From Sporosarcina limicola (GTDB lineage: Bacteria > Bacillota > Bacilli > Bacillales_A > Planococcaceae), in the NCBI RefSeq assembly GCF_014873855.1, contig NZ_JADBEL010000004.1, positions 177,719-241,718 on the forward strand: a stretch of DNA of 64,000 nucleotides, read 5' to 3'. This document shows positions 1-8,719 of the stretch, one piece after another (positions within the stretch are counted from its first letter, which is position 1; the number at the start of each line of letters is the position of its first letter). The notes below the pieces were generated by a model. That model was not told the origin of the DNA. It was given only the letters and a program-made list of their open reading frames with translations, and did not search any database. Position numbers and translations under genes: made by a program.

Positions 1-429
1 GCTATTTATCGTCATGTTGAATTTGAAGATGCTTATGATGGTATTTTATATGGTGCCAGTGTTTCGCTCGGTTTTGCGACCGTCGAAAATATCATCTTCT
101 TGCTGACATTCGGAACAGATGAGGCTTTCATCCGTGCATTGCTTCCTGTGTCCAGTCATGCTTTATTCGGCGTCGTAATGGGCTATTATTTCGGTCGTGC
201 AAAATTTGCTGCAGAAGCAAATAAAAAAGGACTTCTATTCTTTTCCTTCTTTGCTCCATATGTCTTACATTCTATATATAACGGCATTTTAGCTGTTGAC
301 AATCTTTGGCTCTACTTAATCATTCCATTCATGCTATTCCTTTGGTGGTTTGGTTTAACGCGCGTTAAATATGCCCATACATTCGCAATGCAGCAGTTTA
401 GGCGTAGAACACGAACAAGCATAAAATAA
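1..429 (+). CDS. prsW: PrsW-type intramembrane protease, 3' part (5' end outside window)
   Basis: Open from the first base in frame 1 and ending at TAA 427-429, so the N-terminal part lies outside the window. The visible 142 residues hold several hydrophobic helices and the PrsW-like sequence GFATVENIIF followed by SSHALFG and LHSIYNG; the Glu in FATVEN and the His in SSHALFG match conserved polar residues of this membrane protease family. In B. subtilis PrsW makes the first cut in anti-sigma factor RsiW, and prsW lies directly upstream of sleB-ypeB as here. The substrate in this organism cannot be told from the window. Confidence 0.88.
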   Translation, partial: AIYRHVEFEDAYDGILYGASVSLGFATVENIIFLLTFGTDEAFIRALLPVSSHALFGVVMGYYFGRAKFAAEANKKGLLFFSFFAPYVLHSIYNGILAVDNLWLYLIIPFMLFLWWFGLTRVKYAHTFAMQQFRRRTRTSIK

Positions 430-458
430 TCCGGCTTCTGCTGGATTATTTTTTTTTG
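425..458 (+). terminator. Intrinsic terminator after prsW
   Basis: Stem AATAATCC-GC / GC-GGATTATT followed by a run of eight or more T. The prsW stop codon is inside the left arm. Confidence 0.85.
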
Positions 459-508
459 ATTATAATCGTACCGATTTTGGACAAACTGATGAAAAAGGAG
501 GAATGATT

Positions 509-1294
509 TTGAAAAAAGTAGTCATTCGTATAATAGTGGTTATCCTTCTCCTCGGGGGTACGTACGTCACATCACCAAATCAAATAGGAGCATTTAGTTC
601 CCAACAAGTTGCGCGAGGTGCTTTCGGTGATGATGTCATCGAGTTGCAATCGAGACTCCAGTATATCGGTTACTACAAAGGGACAATCGATGGGAAATTT
701 GGCTATGGAACGTATTGGGCGTTACGTACTTTTCAGGAGAAGTATGGGCTTCCGGTAGATGGGATTGCGGGTTTAAAAACTAGGAAGAAACTTGTTGACG
801 TCTCAAAGTACGACGAAAAGTTTGTGAAAGATAACCTAAACAAAGGGAATAAGTTCACACATTATGGGGATAAACCGCTTGCGTCACAAACGAAAAAAGG
901 TGCAGGGAAAAAAGAGAATATCCAGTTACCCGCTAAGTACTCCGAACAAGATTTGAAACTGATTGCCAACGCTGTTTATGGTGAATCGAGGGGAGAACTC
1001 TATGAAGGTCAAGTTGCCGTTGCGGCGGTCATCTTGAATCGGATTGAACATGCAGATTTCCCGGATACGGTTGGGGGTGTTATTTTTCAGCCGGGTGCAT
1101 TTACTGCAGTTGCCGATGGTCAGATATGGCTGACGCCGAATGCACAAGCAAAAGAAGCCGTGTTGGATGCCATCAATGGTTGGGACCCATCCGAAAATGC
1201 AATCTATTATTTCAACCCAATCACTGCGACAAGCAAGTGGATCTGGTCGAGGCCGCAAATAAAGAAAATTGGATTGCATGTATTTTGTAGTTAA
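509..1294 (+). CDS. sleB: Spore cortex-lytic enzyme SleB
   Basis: Cortex hydrolase of spore germination, held inactive in the dormant spore and acting on muramic-delta-lactam peptidoglycan. The start is set at TTG 509 because AAAGGAGG (494-501) is 7 bases upstream; the in-frame ATG at 503 would be almost on top of it. Residues about 3-22 are a hydrophobic signal segment, about 35-95 a peptidoglycan-binding domain (DVIELQSRLQYIGYY, then VDGIAG), and about 145-261 the Hydrolase_2 lytic domain containing VYGESRGE, whose Glu is the likely catalytic residue. About 261 aa, normal for the family if slightly short. Followed by ypeB, its usual partner. Confidence 0.95.
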   Translation: MKKVVIRIIVVILLLGGTYVTSPNQIGAFSSQQVARGAFGDDVIELQSRLQYIGYYKGTIDGKFGYGTYWALRTFQEKYGLPVDGIAGLKTRKKLVDVSKYDEKFVKDNLNKGNKFTHYGDKPLASQTKKGAGKKENIQLPAKYSEQDLKLIANAVYGESRGELYEGQVAVAAVILNRIEHADFPDTVGGVIFQPGAFTAVADGQIWLTPNAQAKEAVLDAINGWDPSENAIYYFNPITATSKWIWSRPQIKKIGLHVFCS

Positions 1295-1313
1295 TCAGAT
1301 ATTTTTGATGTCG

Positions 1314-1375
1314 AAAGGAGGATAGGCAAAAGTTGAAGGGAGTGACGGATACTTCCGGCTAACTTTTGCCATATT
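1314..1375 (+). promoter_or_regulatory. Hairpin between Shine-Dalgarno and ypeB start (possible structured RBS)
   Basis: AAAGGAGG at 1314-1321 is 54 bases from the ypeB ATG at 1376, and no other Shine-Dalgarno lies near that ATG. Between them GGCAAAAGTT (1325-1334) pairs perfectly with AACTTTTGCC (1361-1370), and GGAGT/ACTTCC can extend the stem inside. Folding removes 46 bases and leaves 3+5=8 bases between AGGAGG and ATG. A nine-codon ORF (TTG 1333 to TAA 1362) also starts after the same Shine-Dalgarno and would be an alternative use of it. Confidence 0.6.
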
Positions 1376-2662
1376 ATGAAAAAGATGATTTTTGTACTTG
1401 TATACGCAATTACTACACTGACGATTTTTTCATTTGGAAAAGCCGCTGAGAATGAACAGCTTTCGATTGCGTTAAGCGGACAGTACGCCAGAAAGATGAC
1501 AGATGCCTCCAAAAAGCTTGAGGAACTCGATACAGCAGTAAAGAAAACATTATTATTCAATGAATCAGATGGCTCTTCAAAGGCACGTGAAGATATTTGG
1601 CGACTATCATCTGATATTAAAAATTCGGTTTCGTCATTACCACTCGACCAAAGCTTCTCGACATCGTGGATGAATTATCTAGGACGGCTAGGCAATTATG
1701 CTAAGGAGGCCGACCGTGTAACAGATCATAATGAATACCTTCGCGTTATGGGACAAGCATCCAAAAACCTTCGTGCAATGGCAGATGAGTGGGAGGTTGC
1801 AACTACTGGAATGGTGAGCGGGAAATTAGCTATCAGCGATTGGACTAATCGATTGGATGCAACTAAATCAGGACATGATTGGTCAGGAATGGGCACTACA
1901 GTGAAACAGTATACAGAAAGTGACTTCCCGCTGACGGCAAGTGAATCGGATTCTATGAAGAAGAAAGAACTGCGAAACATGCCAGATTCGGAAGTGACAC
2001 GCGAAGAGGCAGTAGAACGCTTTAAAAAATTATTTCCGTCGGTTTCAAACGAGATAATTGGCGTAGAAACAAGTAAATCAGGCTCGCCCTATCCATTTTA
2101 TCATATTCGATTTGCGGAGAATCAGTCCATTGGCTACATTGATATTCTGGAAAAAGGAGGTCATGTCCTTTCCTTTTTATCCGAAAGACCGTTTGGCAAG
2201 GAAGTTCTGCCGTTTGAAGATATCCAAAAGAAGGCCGAAAAGTTTCTTGCAGATGCAGAATATAAGGACCTTGTCTATGAAGAGGCGAGAGAAAACAATA
2301 CAGCGTGGCATATGGTGTATGTCAGAGTGGAGCCGCGATATGGTGCGAAAGTATTCTCAGACACAATTCATCTAAAAGTCGCAAAGGATATAGGGAGTAT
2401 TGTTGGATTGGATGCTTCTGAATATATTAGAAAAGAAAATACACACCCACAACCCATTACAAAAAAAGATTGGAAGAAATTTTTCCATGCTAACGTTCAG
2501 GTCGTTAAGGAAGAGTTGGCGTATGTTGAAAATGAACGGCTAGAACAACGGTTAGTTCATTATCTAACTGTCACAATAGATGAACATGGAGTCATAGGGA
2601 CGTATGCAGTTATCATTGATACTGAAACATCCGAAGTGATTAAAACGGAAAGATTGCAATAA
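1376..2662 (+). CDS. ypeB: Germination protein YpeB
   Basis: Partner of SleB in the spore; in B. subtilis each needs the other for stability and correct localisation, and YpeB is cleaved during germination. 428 aa: an N-terminal hydrophobic segment (about residues 4-20), a helical domain with the family stretch REDIWRLSSDIKNSVSSLPL (about 64-83), and a C-terminal half (about 200-428) with PepSY-like repeats, for example YIDILEKGGHVLSF. Start ATG 1376 is the only in-frame start that keeps the signal segment, but it lacks a directly adjacent Shine-Dalgarno (see the hairpin feature). Somewhat diverged from Bacillus YpeB; the position after sleB supports the call. Confidence 0.9.
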   Translation: MKKMIFVLVYAITTLTIFSFGKAAENEQLSIALSGQYARKMTDASKKLEELDTAVKKTLLFNESDGSSKAREDIWRLSSDIKNSVSSLPLDQSFSTSWMNYLGRLGNYAKEADRVTDHNEYLRVMGQASKNLRAMADEWEVATTGMVSGKLAISDWTNRLDATKSGHDWSGMGTTVKQYTESDFPLTASESDSMKKKELRNMPDSEVTREEAVERFKKLFPSVSNEIIGVETSKSGSPYPFYHIRFAENQSIGYIDILEKGGHVLSFLSERPFGKEVLPFEDIQKKAEKFLADAEYKDLVYEEARENNTAWHMVYVRVEPRYGAKVFSDTIHLKVAKDIGSIVGLDASEYIRKENTHPQPITKKDWKKFFHANVQVVKEELAYVENERLEQRLVHYLTVTIDEHGVIGTYAVIIDTETSEVIKTERLQ

Positions 2663-2738
2663 GTTAAAAAATAGCATTGGAAGCCTCATCCATTTTGTGA
2701 CATAATAGAGTAAATACATGGGATGGCAGGTGACTGAA

Positions 2739-3383
2739 GTGCTATTATCGATTGAGACAATTATTTCTATCGACAAAAAAATTGCAAAGGGCAGTGAGAA
2801 ATATAAAAGTAAAGTGATTGATATAGGTGATGAATTCATAGTGATTGATTATCCGACGCATATAGAAACAGGGCGGATTGCGTTCTTCATAGATGGGGCG
2901 CAAATACATGTTACATTTACGAACAGTATGAAATCGTCATATGCTTTCCAAGCTAAAGTGATTGGGCGGGTTAATAAAGGAGTACCGTTGTTGAAATTAA
3001 GTTACCCTGGTGATGATCAGCTGATTAAAATTCAACGGCGCGAATTTGTGAGGGTGGAGACTCCTATCGATGTTGCAATTGAAAAAGACGGGCAATTCAG
3101 CCAGTGTGTTGCGGAGGATATTAGTGCGGGGGGAATTGCGATTAATCTCCCAGTTCAAAAGGAATTCAAAGAAGGTGATTCGCTGGGAATAACCATCACT
3201 CTCCCGTTTATATCCAAAGATATAAAATATATCAAAGCAGATATGACGATTATTCGAATATGGGAAAAAGACGGCAGGAAAATAGCTTCTTTACAGTTTG
3301 AGGAAGTGCCTCAGGATGATCGTCAAAATATTGTTCGTTTCTGTTTCGAACATCAACTCCGAATGAGAAAAAAAGAACAATAA
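2739..3383 (+). CDS. motI: PilZ-domain flagellar brake protein (MotI/YpfA-like)
   Basis: About 214 aa with an N-terminal YcgR-like domain and a C-terminal PilZ domain. The c-di-GMP binding signature is visible as RREFVRV (about residues 103-109) and DISAGGIAI (about 132-140). In B. subtilis the orthologue at this position (YpfA/MotI) binds c-di-GMP and acts on MotA to slow the flagellar motor. GTG 2739 is preferred to ATG 2718 because AGGTGA lies 5 bases before it and nothing resembling a Shine-Dalgarno precedes 2718. cheR further along the window fits a motile cell. Confidence 0.85.
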   Translation: MLLSIETIISIDKKIAKGSEKYKSKVIDIGDEFIVIDYPTHIETGRIAFFIDGAQIHVTFTNSMKSSYAFQAKVIGRVNKGVPLLKLSYPGDDQLIKIQRREFVRVETPIDVAIEKDGQFSQCVAEDISAGGIAINLPVQKEFKEGDSLGITITLPFISKDIKYIKADMTIIRIWEKDGRKIASLQFEEVPQDDRQNIVRFCFEHQLRMRKKEQ

Positions 3384-3387
3384 ATTT

Positions 3388-3427
3388 AAAGGGAAATGTC
3401 TCCACATAGGGACTTTTCCCTTTTCCT
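3388..3427 (+). terminator. Intrinsic terminator after the PilZ gene
   Basis: AAAGGGAAA-GTC pairs with GAC-TTTCCCTTT (one bulge per side) and is followed by TTCC. It separates the PilZ gene from cmk. Confidence 0.65.
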
Positions 3428-3468
3428 TATGATACAATGTTGTCGAATTGACAACGGGGGTAGATGAA

Positions 3469-4146
3469 ATGTCTAAGGGAATAAAAATTGCAATCGACGG
3501 TCCTGCAGCAGCAGGAAAAAGCACGATTGCTAAAATGGCGGCTGAAAAACTGGGTTATACGTATATTGATACAGGAGCCATGTATCGTGCTCTTACGTAT
3601 AAAGCATTAGTACGGAACATAGATATAAATGACGGAGATTATCTCGGGGAATTGCTTCAACAGACGGAAATTCTTTTAGTTCCCTTACAAGAAAGGCAAG
3701 CAGTTATTATGGATGGGGTAGACGTCTCGGAAGCGATTCGTTCTCAAAATGTAACAACAAATGTATCGACAGTTGCTACCCATACAGCAGTACGTCAACT
3801 GATGGTGGAGAAACAACGTAAACTATCCGAAGGGACAGGAGTTGTGATGGATGGCCGAGATATCGGAATAGCTGTATTGCCGGATGCTGAATTAAAAATC
3901 TTTATGACTGCCTCTGTTGAAGAGAGAGCGAAGCGTCGTCATATTGAAAATAGTAAGCGGGGTATCTCAACATCCCTCACGCAGTTGAAGGCTGAAATAA
4001 GTGAGCGAGATCGTATTGATAGTGAAAGGGAAGTATCCCCCCTTAGACGAGCGGGAGATGCTGTTCTAATTGATACTACGCTGATGACCATCGAGGAAGT
4101 GGCGAAAAAAATTAGTGAGCTTGCCGAAGAGAGGAAAGAGCAATGA
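3469..4146 (+). CDS. cmk: Cytidylate kinase
   Basis: Phosphorylates CMP and dCMP to the diphosphates using ATP; cytoplasmic, in pyrimidine salvage and CTP/dCTP supply. 225 aa, the usual length. P-loop IDGPAAAGKST is at about residues 9-19; MDGRDIG (about 129-135) and the lid-region arginines (ERAKRRH) are present. Start ATG 3469 chosen: GGGGG precedes it at normal spacing and it gives the family N-terminus. It overlaps plsC by four bases (ATGA at 4143), so the two are probably translationally coupled. Confidence 0.96.
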   Translation: MSKGIKIAIDGPAAAGKSTIAKMAAEKLGYTYIDTGAMYRALTYKALVRNIDINDGDYLGELLQQTEILLVPLQERQAVIMDGVDVSEAIRSQNVTTNVSTVATHTAVRQLMVEKQRKLSEGTGVVMDGRDIGIAVLPDAELKIFMTASVEERAKRRHIENSKRGISTSLTQLKAEISERDRIDSEREVSPLRRAGDAVLIDTTLMTIEEVAKKISELAEERKEQ

Positions 4147-4727
4147 ATTTATATCCTTTAGGAAAATTTATCATGAGTACCATTCTTTATCCTCTCTATC
4201 GGATTAAAACAATTGGCAAGGAAAACTTTCCTAAAGAAGGAGGAGTCCTTCTTTGTACGAACCATATTCATAATTTTGATCCACCTGTTGTTGGTATTAC
4301 ATGCCCGCGACCTGTTCATTTTATGGCAAAAGAAGAGTTATTCAAAGCACCGATTTTGAAAACGATTCTTCCGAGTATCAAAGCTTATCCTGTAAAAAGA
4401 GGGAAGGGCGATAGAGAAATGTTCAGACGAACTCTATCTGTACTAAAATCGGGCAATGTTGTAGGTCTATTTCCAGAAGGAACGAGAAATACAACGGGAG
4501 AATTAGGAAAAGGGCTTGCAGGTGCTGGATTCTTTGCGTTGAAAGGAAACGTGAACGTAGTACCTTGTGCAATTGTAGGACCCTACAAGCCGTTTAGAAG
4601 ATTGAAAGTCGTCTACGGAAAGCCAATCGATATAAATCCGTACAAAGAAAGAAAGGCATCTGCCGAAGAAGTGACAGCAGTCATCATGGAGGAAATTCGA
4701 AAACTTCTTGAACAGAATAAATCTTGA
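4143..4727 (+). CDS. plsC: 1-acyl-sn-glycerol-3-phosphate acyltransferase
   Basis: Membrane-associated enzyme that adds the second acyl chain to lysophosphatidic acid. 194 aa. The acyltransferase motif NHIHNFDPP (Hx4D, about residues 40-48) and the substrate motif FPEGTRNT (about 110-117) are intact; the N-terminal hydrophobic stretch fits membrane association. Overlaps cmk and precedes rpsA, the same cmk-plsC-rpsA order seen in many Firmicutes. Confidence 0.93.
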   Translation: MNLYPLGKFIMSTILYPLYRIKTIGKENFPKEGGVLLCTNHIHNFDPPVVGITCPRPVHFMAKEELFKAPILKTILPSIKAYPVKRGKGDREMFRRTLSVLKSGNVVGLFPEGTRNTTGELGKGLAGAGFFALKGNVNVVPCAIVGPYKPFRRLKVVYGKPIDINPYKERKASAEEVTAVIMEEIRKLLEQNKS

Positions 4728-4805
4728 AAATAAGGGTAAATTTTTGTTTTTTTGAATCAATTCGCATACTATAGAAGTAGGATTCTTTATGGAGGAGGAC
4801 TACAT

Positions 4806-5948
4806 ATGACTGAAGAAATGGTTTTGGAATCAGCAAAGAGCTACAATGAAGGGGATCGCGTTACCGGGAAAATAACAAAAGTGGAAGACAAATCGGTGAC
4901 AGCTGAAATAGCAGGAGCGCCGTTTGACGGAATCATTCCAATTAGTGAACTGTCAAGCCTTCACATTGAAAATGCGTCAGATGTGGTTAAAGAAGGCGAT
5001 GAACTTGAATTAATCATCATAAAAGTGGAAGAAGACAACTATGTTCTGTCTAAACGAAGAGTTAACGCAGAAGACGCATGGGGTTCCCTTGTAGAGAAGT
5101 TCAACAATAAAGAGACAATTGAAACAGAAGTAAAGGATGTTGTCAAAGGTGGACTTGTAGTTGACATGGGTGTCCGTGGCTTTATTCCAGCATCACTTGT
5201 GGAAGATCACTTCGTTGAATCGTTTGAAGAATACAAAGGCCGACTAATGACATTCAAAATTGTTGAACTAGATAAAGAAAAAAATCGTCTTATCCTTTCT
5301 CATCGCGCAGTTATCCAAGAAGAGAAAGCATCTCAAAAAGGTGAAGTGATGGAAAACATCAAAGAAGGTCAAGTGATTGAGGGAACTGTTCAACGTATAG
5401 CCTCATTTGGTGCTTTCGTTGATATCGGTGGTGTTGATGGACTTGTCCATATTTCACAATTATCACATAATCATGTTGAGGTAGTCTCAGACATCTTAAA
5501 AGAAGGGGACAAAGTCAATGTGAAAGTGTTATCAGTAGATCGGGATGCAGAACGGATTTCCCTATCCATCAAAGACACGTTGCCTGGACCTTGGGAAGGT
5601 ATCGAAGAAAAGGCACCAGTAGGCTCTACACTCGAAGGAACTGTGAAACGACTAGTTTCATACGGAGCATTCGTTGAAGTGGTCCCTGGCGTCGAAGGAC
5701 TTGTCCATATCTCGCGCATTTCTCACCAACACATCGGCACACCACATGAAGTACTACAAGAAGGCCAAAAAGTGGATGTCAAAGTCTTGGATGTCAATAA
5801 GGACGAAAAACGTCTATCCCTTAGCATCAAAGATCTTGTTGAAAAAGAAGCCGACAATTCATATGGCGATTATAAAATGCCCGAGGAAGCGTCTGGCTTT
5901 TCCCTAAGTGATGTTATCGGAGATCAGCTGAAAAACTTTTCAAAATGA
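4806..5948 (+). CDS. rpsA: Ribosomal protein S1 homologue, four S1 domains
   Basis: 380 aa RNA-binding protein (YpfD family) with four OB-fold S1 repeats at about residues 15-85, 100-170, 187-257 and 272-344; the last two share GAFVDIGGVDGLVHISQLSH and GAFVEVVPGVEGLVHISRIS. Shorter than the six-domain proteobacterial S1, as is normal in Bacillales, where its ribosomal role is not essential. Start ATG 4806 follows GGAGGAGG at good spacing; the ATG-less upstream extension is rejected. Confidence 0.94.
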   Translation: MTEEMVLESAKSYNEGDRVTGKITKVEDKSVTAEIAGAPFDGIIPISELSSLHIENASDVVKEGDELELIIIKVEEDNYVLSKRRVNAEDAWGSLVEKFNNKETIETEVKDVVKGGLVVDMGVRGFIPASLVEDHFVESFEEYKGRLMTFKIVELDKEKNRLILSHRAVIQEEKASQKGEVMENIKEGQVIEGTVQRIASFGAFVDIGGVDGLVHISQLSHNHVEVVSDILKEGDKVNVKVLSVDRDAERISLSIKDTLPGPWEGIEEKAPVGSTLEGTVKRLVSYGAFVEVVPGVEGLVHISRISHQHIGTPHEVLQEGQKVDVKVLDVNKDEKRLSLSIKDLVEKEADNSYGDYKMPEEASGFSLSDVIGDQLKNFSK

Positions 5949-5983
5949 TTTCGCATTTGTGAGCAGTGATTACTATACGGATG

Positions 5984-6020
5984 GACGGTGGTGCTGATAT
6001 AGGCATCATCGTCTTTTTTT
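5984..6020 (+). terminator. Intrinsic terminator after rpsA
   Basis: GACGGTGGTGC pairs with GCATCATCGTC (two G-U pairs in RNA), followed by seven T. Confidence 0.85.
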
Positions 6021-6032
6021 AAGTGTTGTTTG

Positions 6033-6045
6033 AGTGCCAGGCACT
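6033..6045. repeat. 13-bp palindrome AGTGCCAGGCACT
   Basis: Perfect palindrome around a central A, between the rpsA terminator and the der promoter region. I found no second copy in the window. It could be an operator or one copy of a dispersed repeat; the sequence alone does not decide. Confidence 0.4.
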
Positions 6046-6058
6046 AAAAATACGTTCG

Positions 6059-6089
6059 TTTAGACGTTCGAAAGATTATTGTGTATAAT
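6059..6089 (+). promoter_or_regulatory. Candidate SigA promoter for der
   Basis: Consensus -10 TATAAT at 6084-6089; the best -35 is TAGACG at 6061-6066 with a 17-base spacer, a weak match. It lies 33 bases before the der start codon. Confidence 0.45.
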
Positions 6090-6121
6090 ATGCAGAAGAT
6101 AAGCTGGAAGGATGTTAGATT

Positions 6122-7432
6122 ATGACGAAACCAACAGTAGCAATTGTCGGTAGACCAAACGTCGGGAAATCGACAATATTCAATCGTATCGTTGGTGAAA
6201 GAATATCGATTGTCGAAGACGTTGCGGGAGTTACACGTGACCGTATTTATAGTTCGGCAGATTGGCTTAGCCATGAGTTCAATCTCATTGATACAGGTGG
6301 AATCGACATCGGGGATGAACCTTTTCTTGAGCAAATCCGAGCACAAGCTGAGATTGCAATAGATGAGGCGGACGTCATCGTATTCCTTGTGAATGGCCGT
6401 GAAGGCGTAACGGACGCAGATGAACAAGTTGCCAAGATCTTATACAAAACTAAAAAACCTGTCGTTCTTGCGGTGAACAAGGTCGACAATCCTGATATGA
6501 AAGAAATGATCTATGATTTCTATGCACTTGGATTCGGTGATCCTTATCCGATTTCAGGATCTCATGGTCTTGGTCTAGGGGATCTGCTTGATAAGGTAGC
6601 GGAAAGTTTCCCGGAAACGGAAGAAGAAATAATTGAAGACGACGTCATCCGCTTTTCATTGATTGGTAGACCAAATGTCGGAAAGTCTTCACTTGTAAAT
6701 GCATTTTTAGGTGAAGATAGGGTTATCGTCAGTGAGGTTGCCGGGACGACTAGGGATGCAATCGATACATCGTATGTACATGACGGACAGAAATATAAAA
6801 TTATTGATACTGCCGGCATGCGTAAGAAAGGGAAAGTATATGAAAACACTGAGAAATATAGTGTTCTCCGTGCGTTGAAGGCGATTGACCGTTCGGATGT
6901 CGTCCTCATCGTTATTAATGGAGAAGAAGGAATCCGCGAGCAGGACAAGCGGATTGCTGGCTATGCGGAAGAAGCAGGAAAAGGTGTTCTTATCGTCGTC
7001 AACAAATGGGATGCAGTCGTAAAAGATGATAAAACGATGAATAAATTCACAACAGATATACGTGAGAATTTCCTATTTCTCGATTATGCTCCAATCGCTT
7101 TTGTTTCAGCAAAAACGAAACAGCGCGTTCAAAGCTTATTTGAAAAAGTTACAAAGATTAGCGAAAACCATGCATTACGCATCCAGTCAAGTGTGTTGAA
7201 CGAAGTAGTCGAGGATGCTGTTGCAAGAAACCCAGCGCCGACAAGTAAGGGACGTCGACTTCGTATCTACTACGCAACACAAGTTGCGGTCAAACCGCCG
7301 ACATTTGTCGTCTTTGTGAACGAACCCGAGCTGATGCACTTCTCATATGAACGCTTTTTACAAAACCGTCTTCGGGAGTCATTTGGCTTTGAGGGTACAC
7401 CGATTCGTCTCATCACTCGCGCGAGAAGCTGA
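6122..7432 (+). CDS. der: Ribosome biogenesis GTPase Der (EngA)
   Basis: Essential GTPase for maturation of the 50S subunit. 436 aa with two tandem G domains: first P-loop GRPNVGKST (residues 10-18) with DTGG and NKVD, second GRPNVGKSS (about 181-189) with DTAG and NKWD, then a C-terminal KH-like domain (about 350-436). Length and motif order match the family exactly. AAGGATG precedes the ATG. Probably co-transcribed with gpsA 32 bases downstream. Confidence 0.97.
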   Translation: MTKPTVAIVGRPNVGKSTIFNRIVGERISIVEDVAGVTRDRIYSSADWLSHEFNLIDTGGIDIGDEPFLEQIRAQAEIAIDEADVIVFLVNGREGVTDADEQVAKILYKTKKPVVLAVNKVDNPDMKEMIYDFYALGFGDPYPISGSHGLGLGDLLDKVAESFPETEEEIIEDDVIRFSLIGRPNVGKSSLVNAFLGEDRVIVSEVAGTTRDAIDTSYVHDGQKYKIIDTAGMRKKGKVYENTEKYSVLRALKAIDRSDVVLIVINGEEGIREQDKRIAGYAEEAGKGVLIVVNKWDAVVKDDKTMNKFTTDIRENFLFLDYAPIAFVSAKTKQRVQSLFEKVTKISENHALRIQSSVLNEVVEDAVARNPAPTSKGRRLRIYYATQVAVKPPTFVVFVNEPELMHFSYERFLQNRLRESFGFEGTPIRLITRARS

Positions 7433-7464
7433 CTACTTCGTCGAAGAAAGGGTGTTTTTATTAA

Positions 7465-8487
7465 ATGGAAAAAGTATCTGTGATTGGTGCTGGAAGCTGG
7501 GGCACAGCTATCGCCTTCGTCCTAGCTGAAAACGGTCATGATTGTCTACTTTGGGCGAGACGCACTGAACAGTCTGCTGAAATTAACAATAAGCATACAA
7601 ATGATTCATATTTACCCAGCATTTCGTTACCGGATAACTTGAAGGCGACATCAGACTTGGAAGCTGTGGCGAGGCATGGTGACACTGTAATTATCGCTGT
7701 TCCGACAAAGGCGATACGCGAAGTTTGTGCCGAGTTGAATAGGATGGAATTGGGTCTAAAACTCGTTGTACATGTATCAAAAGGAATTGAACCAGATTCG
7801 TTGAAACGAATCTCCGAAATGATTACAGAAGAGTTGTCACCTTCGAAAATGAAGGCAGTCGTTGCTCTTTCTGGACCTAGTCATGCAGAGGAAGTCGTTC
7901 TTCACCATCCGACAACTGTGACGGCAGCTTCAACCAATATTGAAGCAGCAGAAAAAGTGCAGGACTTATTTATGAACAATTATTTCAGGGTCTACACGAA
8001 CCCTGATATTGTCGGAGTGGAAATCGGGGCTGCACTAAAGAATGTTATCGCACTTGCGGCCGGCGTGTCAGATGGACTTGGCTATGGCGATAACGCGAAA
8101 GCGGCGCTGATTACACGGGGCTTAGCAGAGATTTCAAGATTGGGTGTGAAGATGGGAGCAAGCCCTCTTACATTTTCTGGTCTAACGGGTCTAGGCGATC
8201 TGATTGTCACGTGTACAAGCGTTCATTCCCGAAACTGGAAAGCTGGTAACTTGCTTGGCAAAGGGCATAGTCTCGAGGAGGTCGTCTCGGGCATGGGGAT
8301 GGTCATTGAAGGTGTCCGGACAGCGAAAGCTGCCCATCAGCTTGCAGCGCGTCATGATGTATCGATGCCGTTAACCGAAGCGCTCTATTCTGTATTGTTT
8401 GAAGATGTTCCGCCGAAACAAGCGGTTGATCAGCTTATGAATCGTATGAAAAGGCAGGAAATTGAAGATCTTTTTGGTACTAAGTGA
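7465..8487 (+). CDS. gpsA: Glycerol-3-phosphate dehydrogenase [NAD(P)+]
   Basis: Reduces dihydroxyacetone phosphate to sn-glycerol-3-phosphate for phospholipid synthesis; cytoplasmic. 340 aa. The Rossmann motif GAGSWGTA is at residues 7-14, the catalytic-lysine region is GAALKNVIALAAG (about 188-200), and the substrate loop GLTGLGDLIVTC is about 248-259. The short distance from der matches the B. subtilis yphC(der)-gpsA order. Confidence 0.97.
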   Translation: MEKVSVIGAGSWGTAIAFVLAENGHDCLLWARRTEQSAEINNKHTNDSYLPSISLPDNLKATSDLEAVARHGDTVIIAVPTKAIREVCAELNRMELGLKLVVHVSKGIEPDSLKRISEMITEELSPSKMKAVVALSGPSHAEEVVLHHPTTVTAASTNIEAAEKVQDLFMNNYFRVYTNPDIVGVEIGAALKNVIALAAGVSDGLGYGDNAKAALITRGLAEISRLGVKMGASPLTFSGLTGLGDLIVTCTSVHSRNWKAGNLLGKGHSLEEVVSGMGMVIEGVRTAKAAHQLAARHDVSMPLTEALYSVLFEDVPPKQAVDQLMNRMKRQEIEDLFGTK

Positions 8488-8515
8488 CTTTTAATATATG
8501 AAAGGAGGACTTCCT

Positions 8516-8719
8516 TTGTCCTCTATGGATAAAATGTGGTTGTCGTTTTATGCGATGGGTTTCATGGTGATTTCGATGGGTCTCATTTACGCGAGTAGAC
8601 ATAAACTGAACAACCGGTTATTAAAAATCGTGTTTGCCATCACTGCTTATTCGCTACTCATATTCTCCTTTTTGGCAATGATCTATTTGGTATTTAATGG
8701 ACCAACAGGAGGGGCATGA
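8516..8719 (+). CDS. yphE: Small DUF2768-type membrane protein (YphE-like)
   Basis: 67 aa with two predicted transmembrane helices (about residues 7-25 and 34-60). The start is placed at TTG 8516, because AAAGGAGG at 8499-8507 lies 8 bases before it; ATG 8498 would overlap its own Shine-Dalgarno. Same size and position (after gpsA, before yphF and spoIVA) as B. subtilis YphE. Function unknown; the location next to spoIVA hints at sporulation but does not show it. Confidence 0.75.
   Translation: MSSMDKMWLSFYAMGFMVISMGLIYASRHKLNNRLLKIVFAITAYSLLIFSFLAMIYLVFNGPTGGA

Noticed and set aside
1325..1370. Transcription terminator between sleB and ypeB
   Set aside because: The stem is strong but is followed by ATATTATG, not a T-run, and ypeB begins at once.
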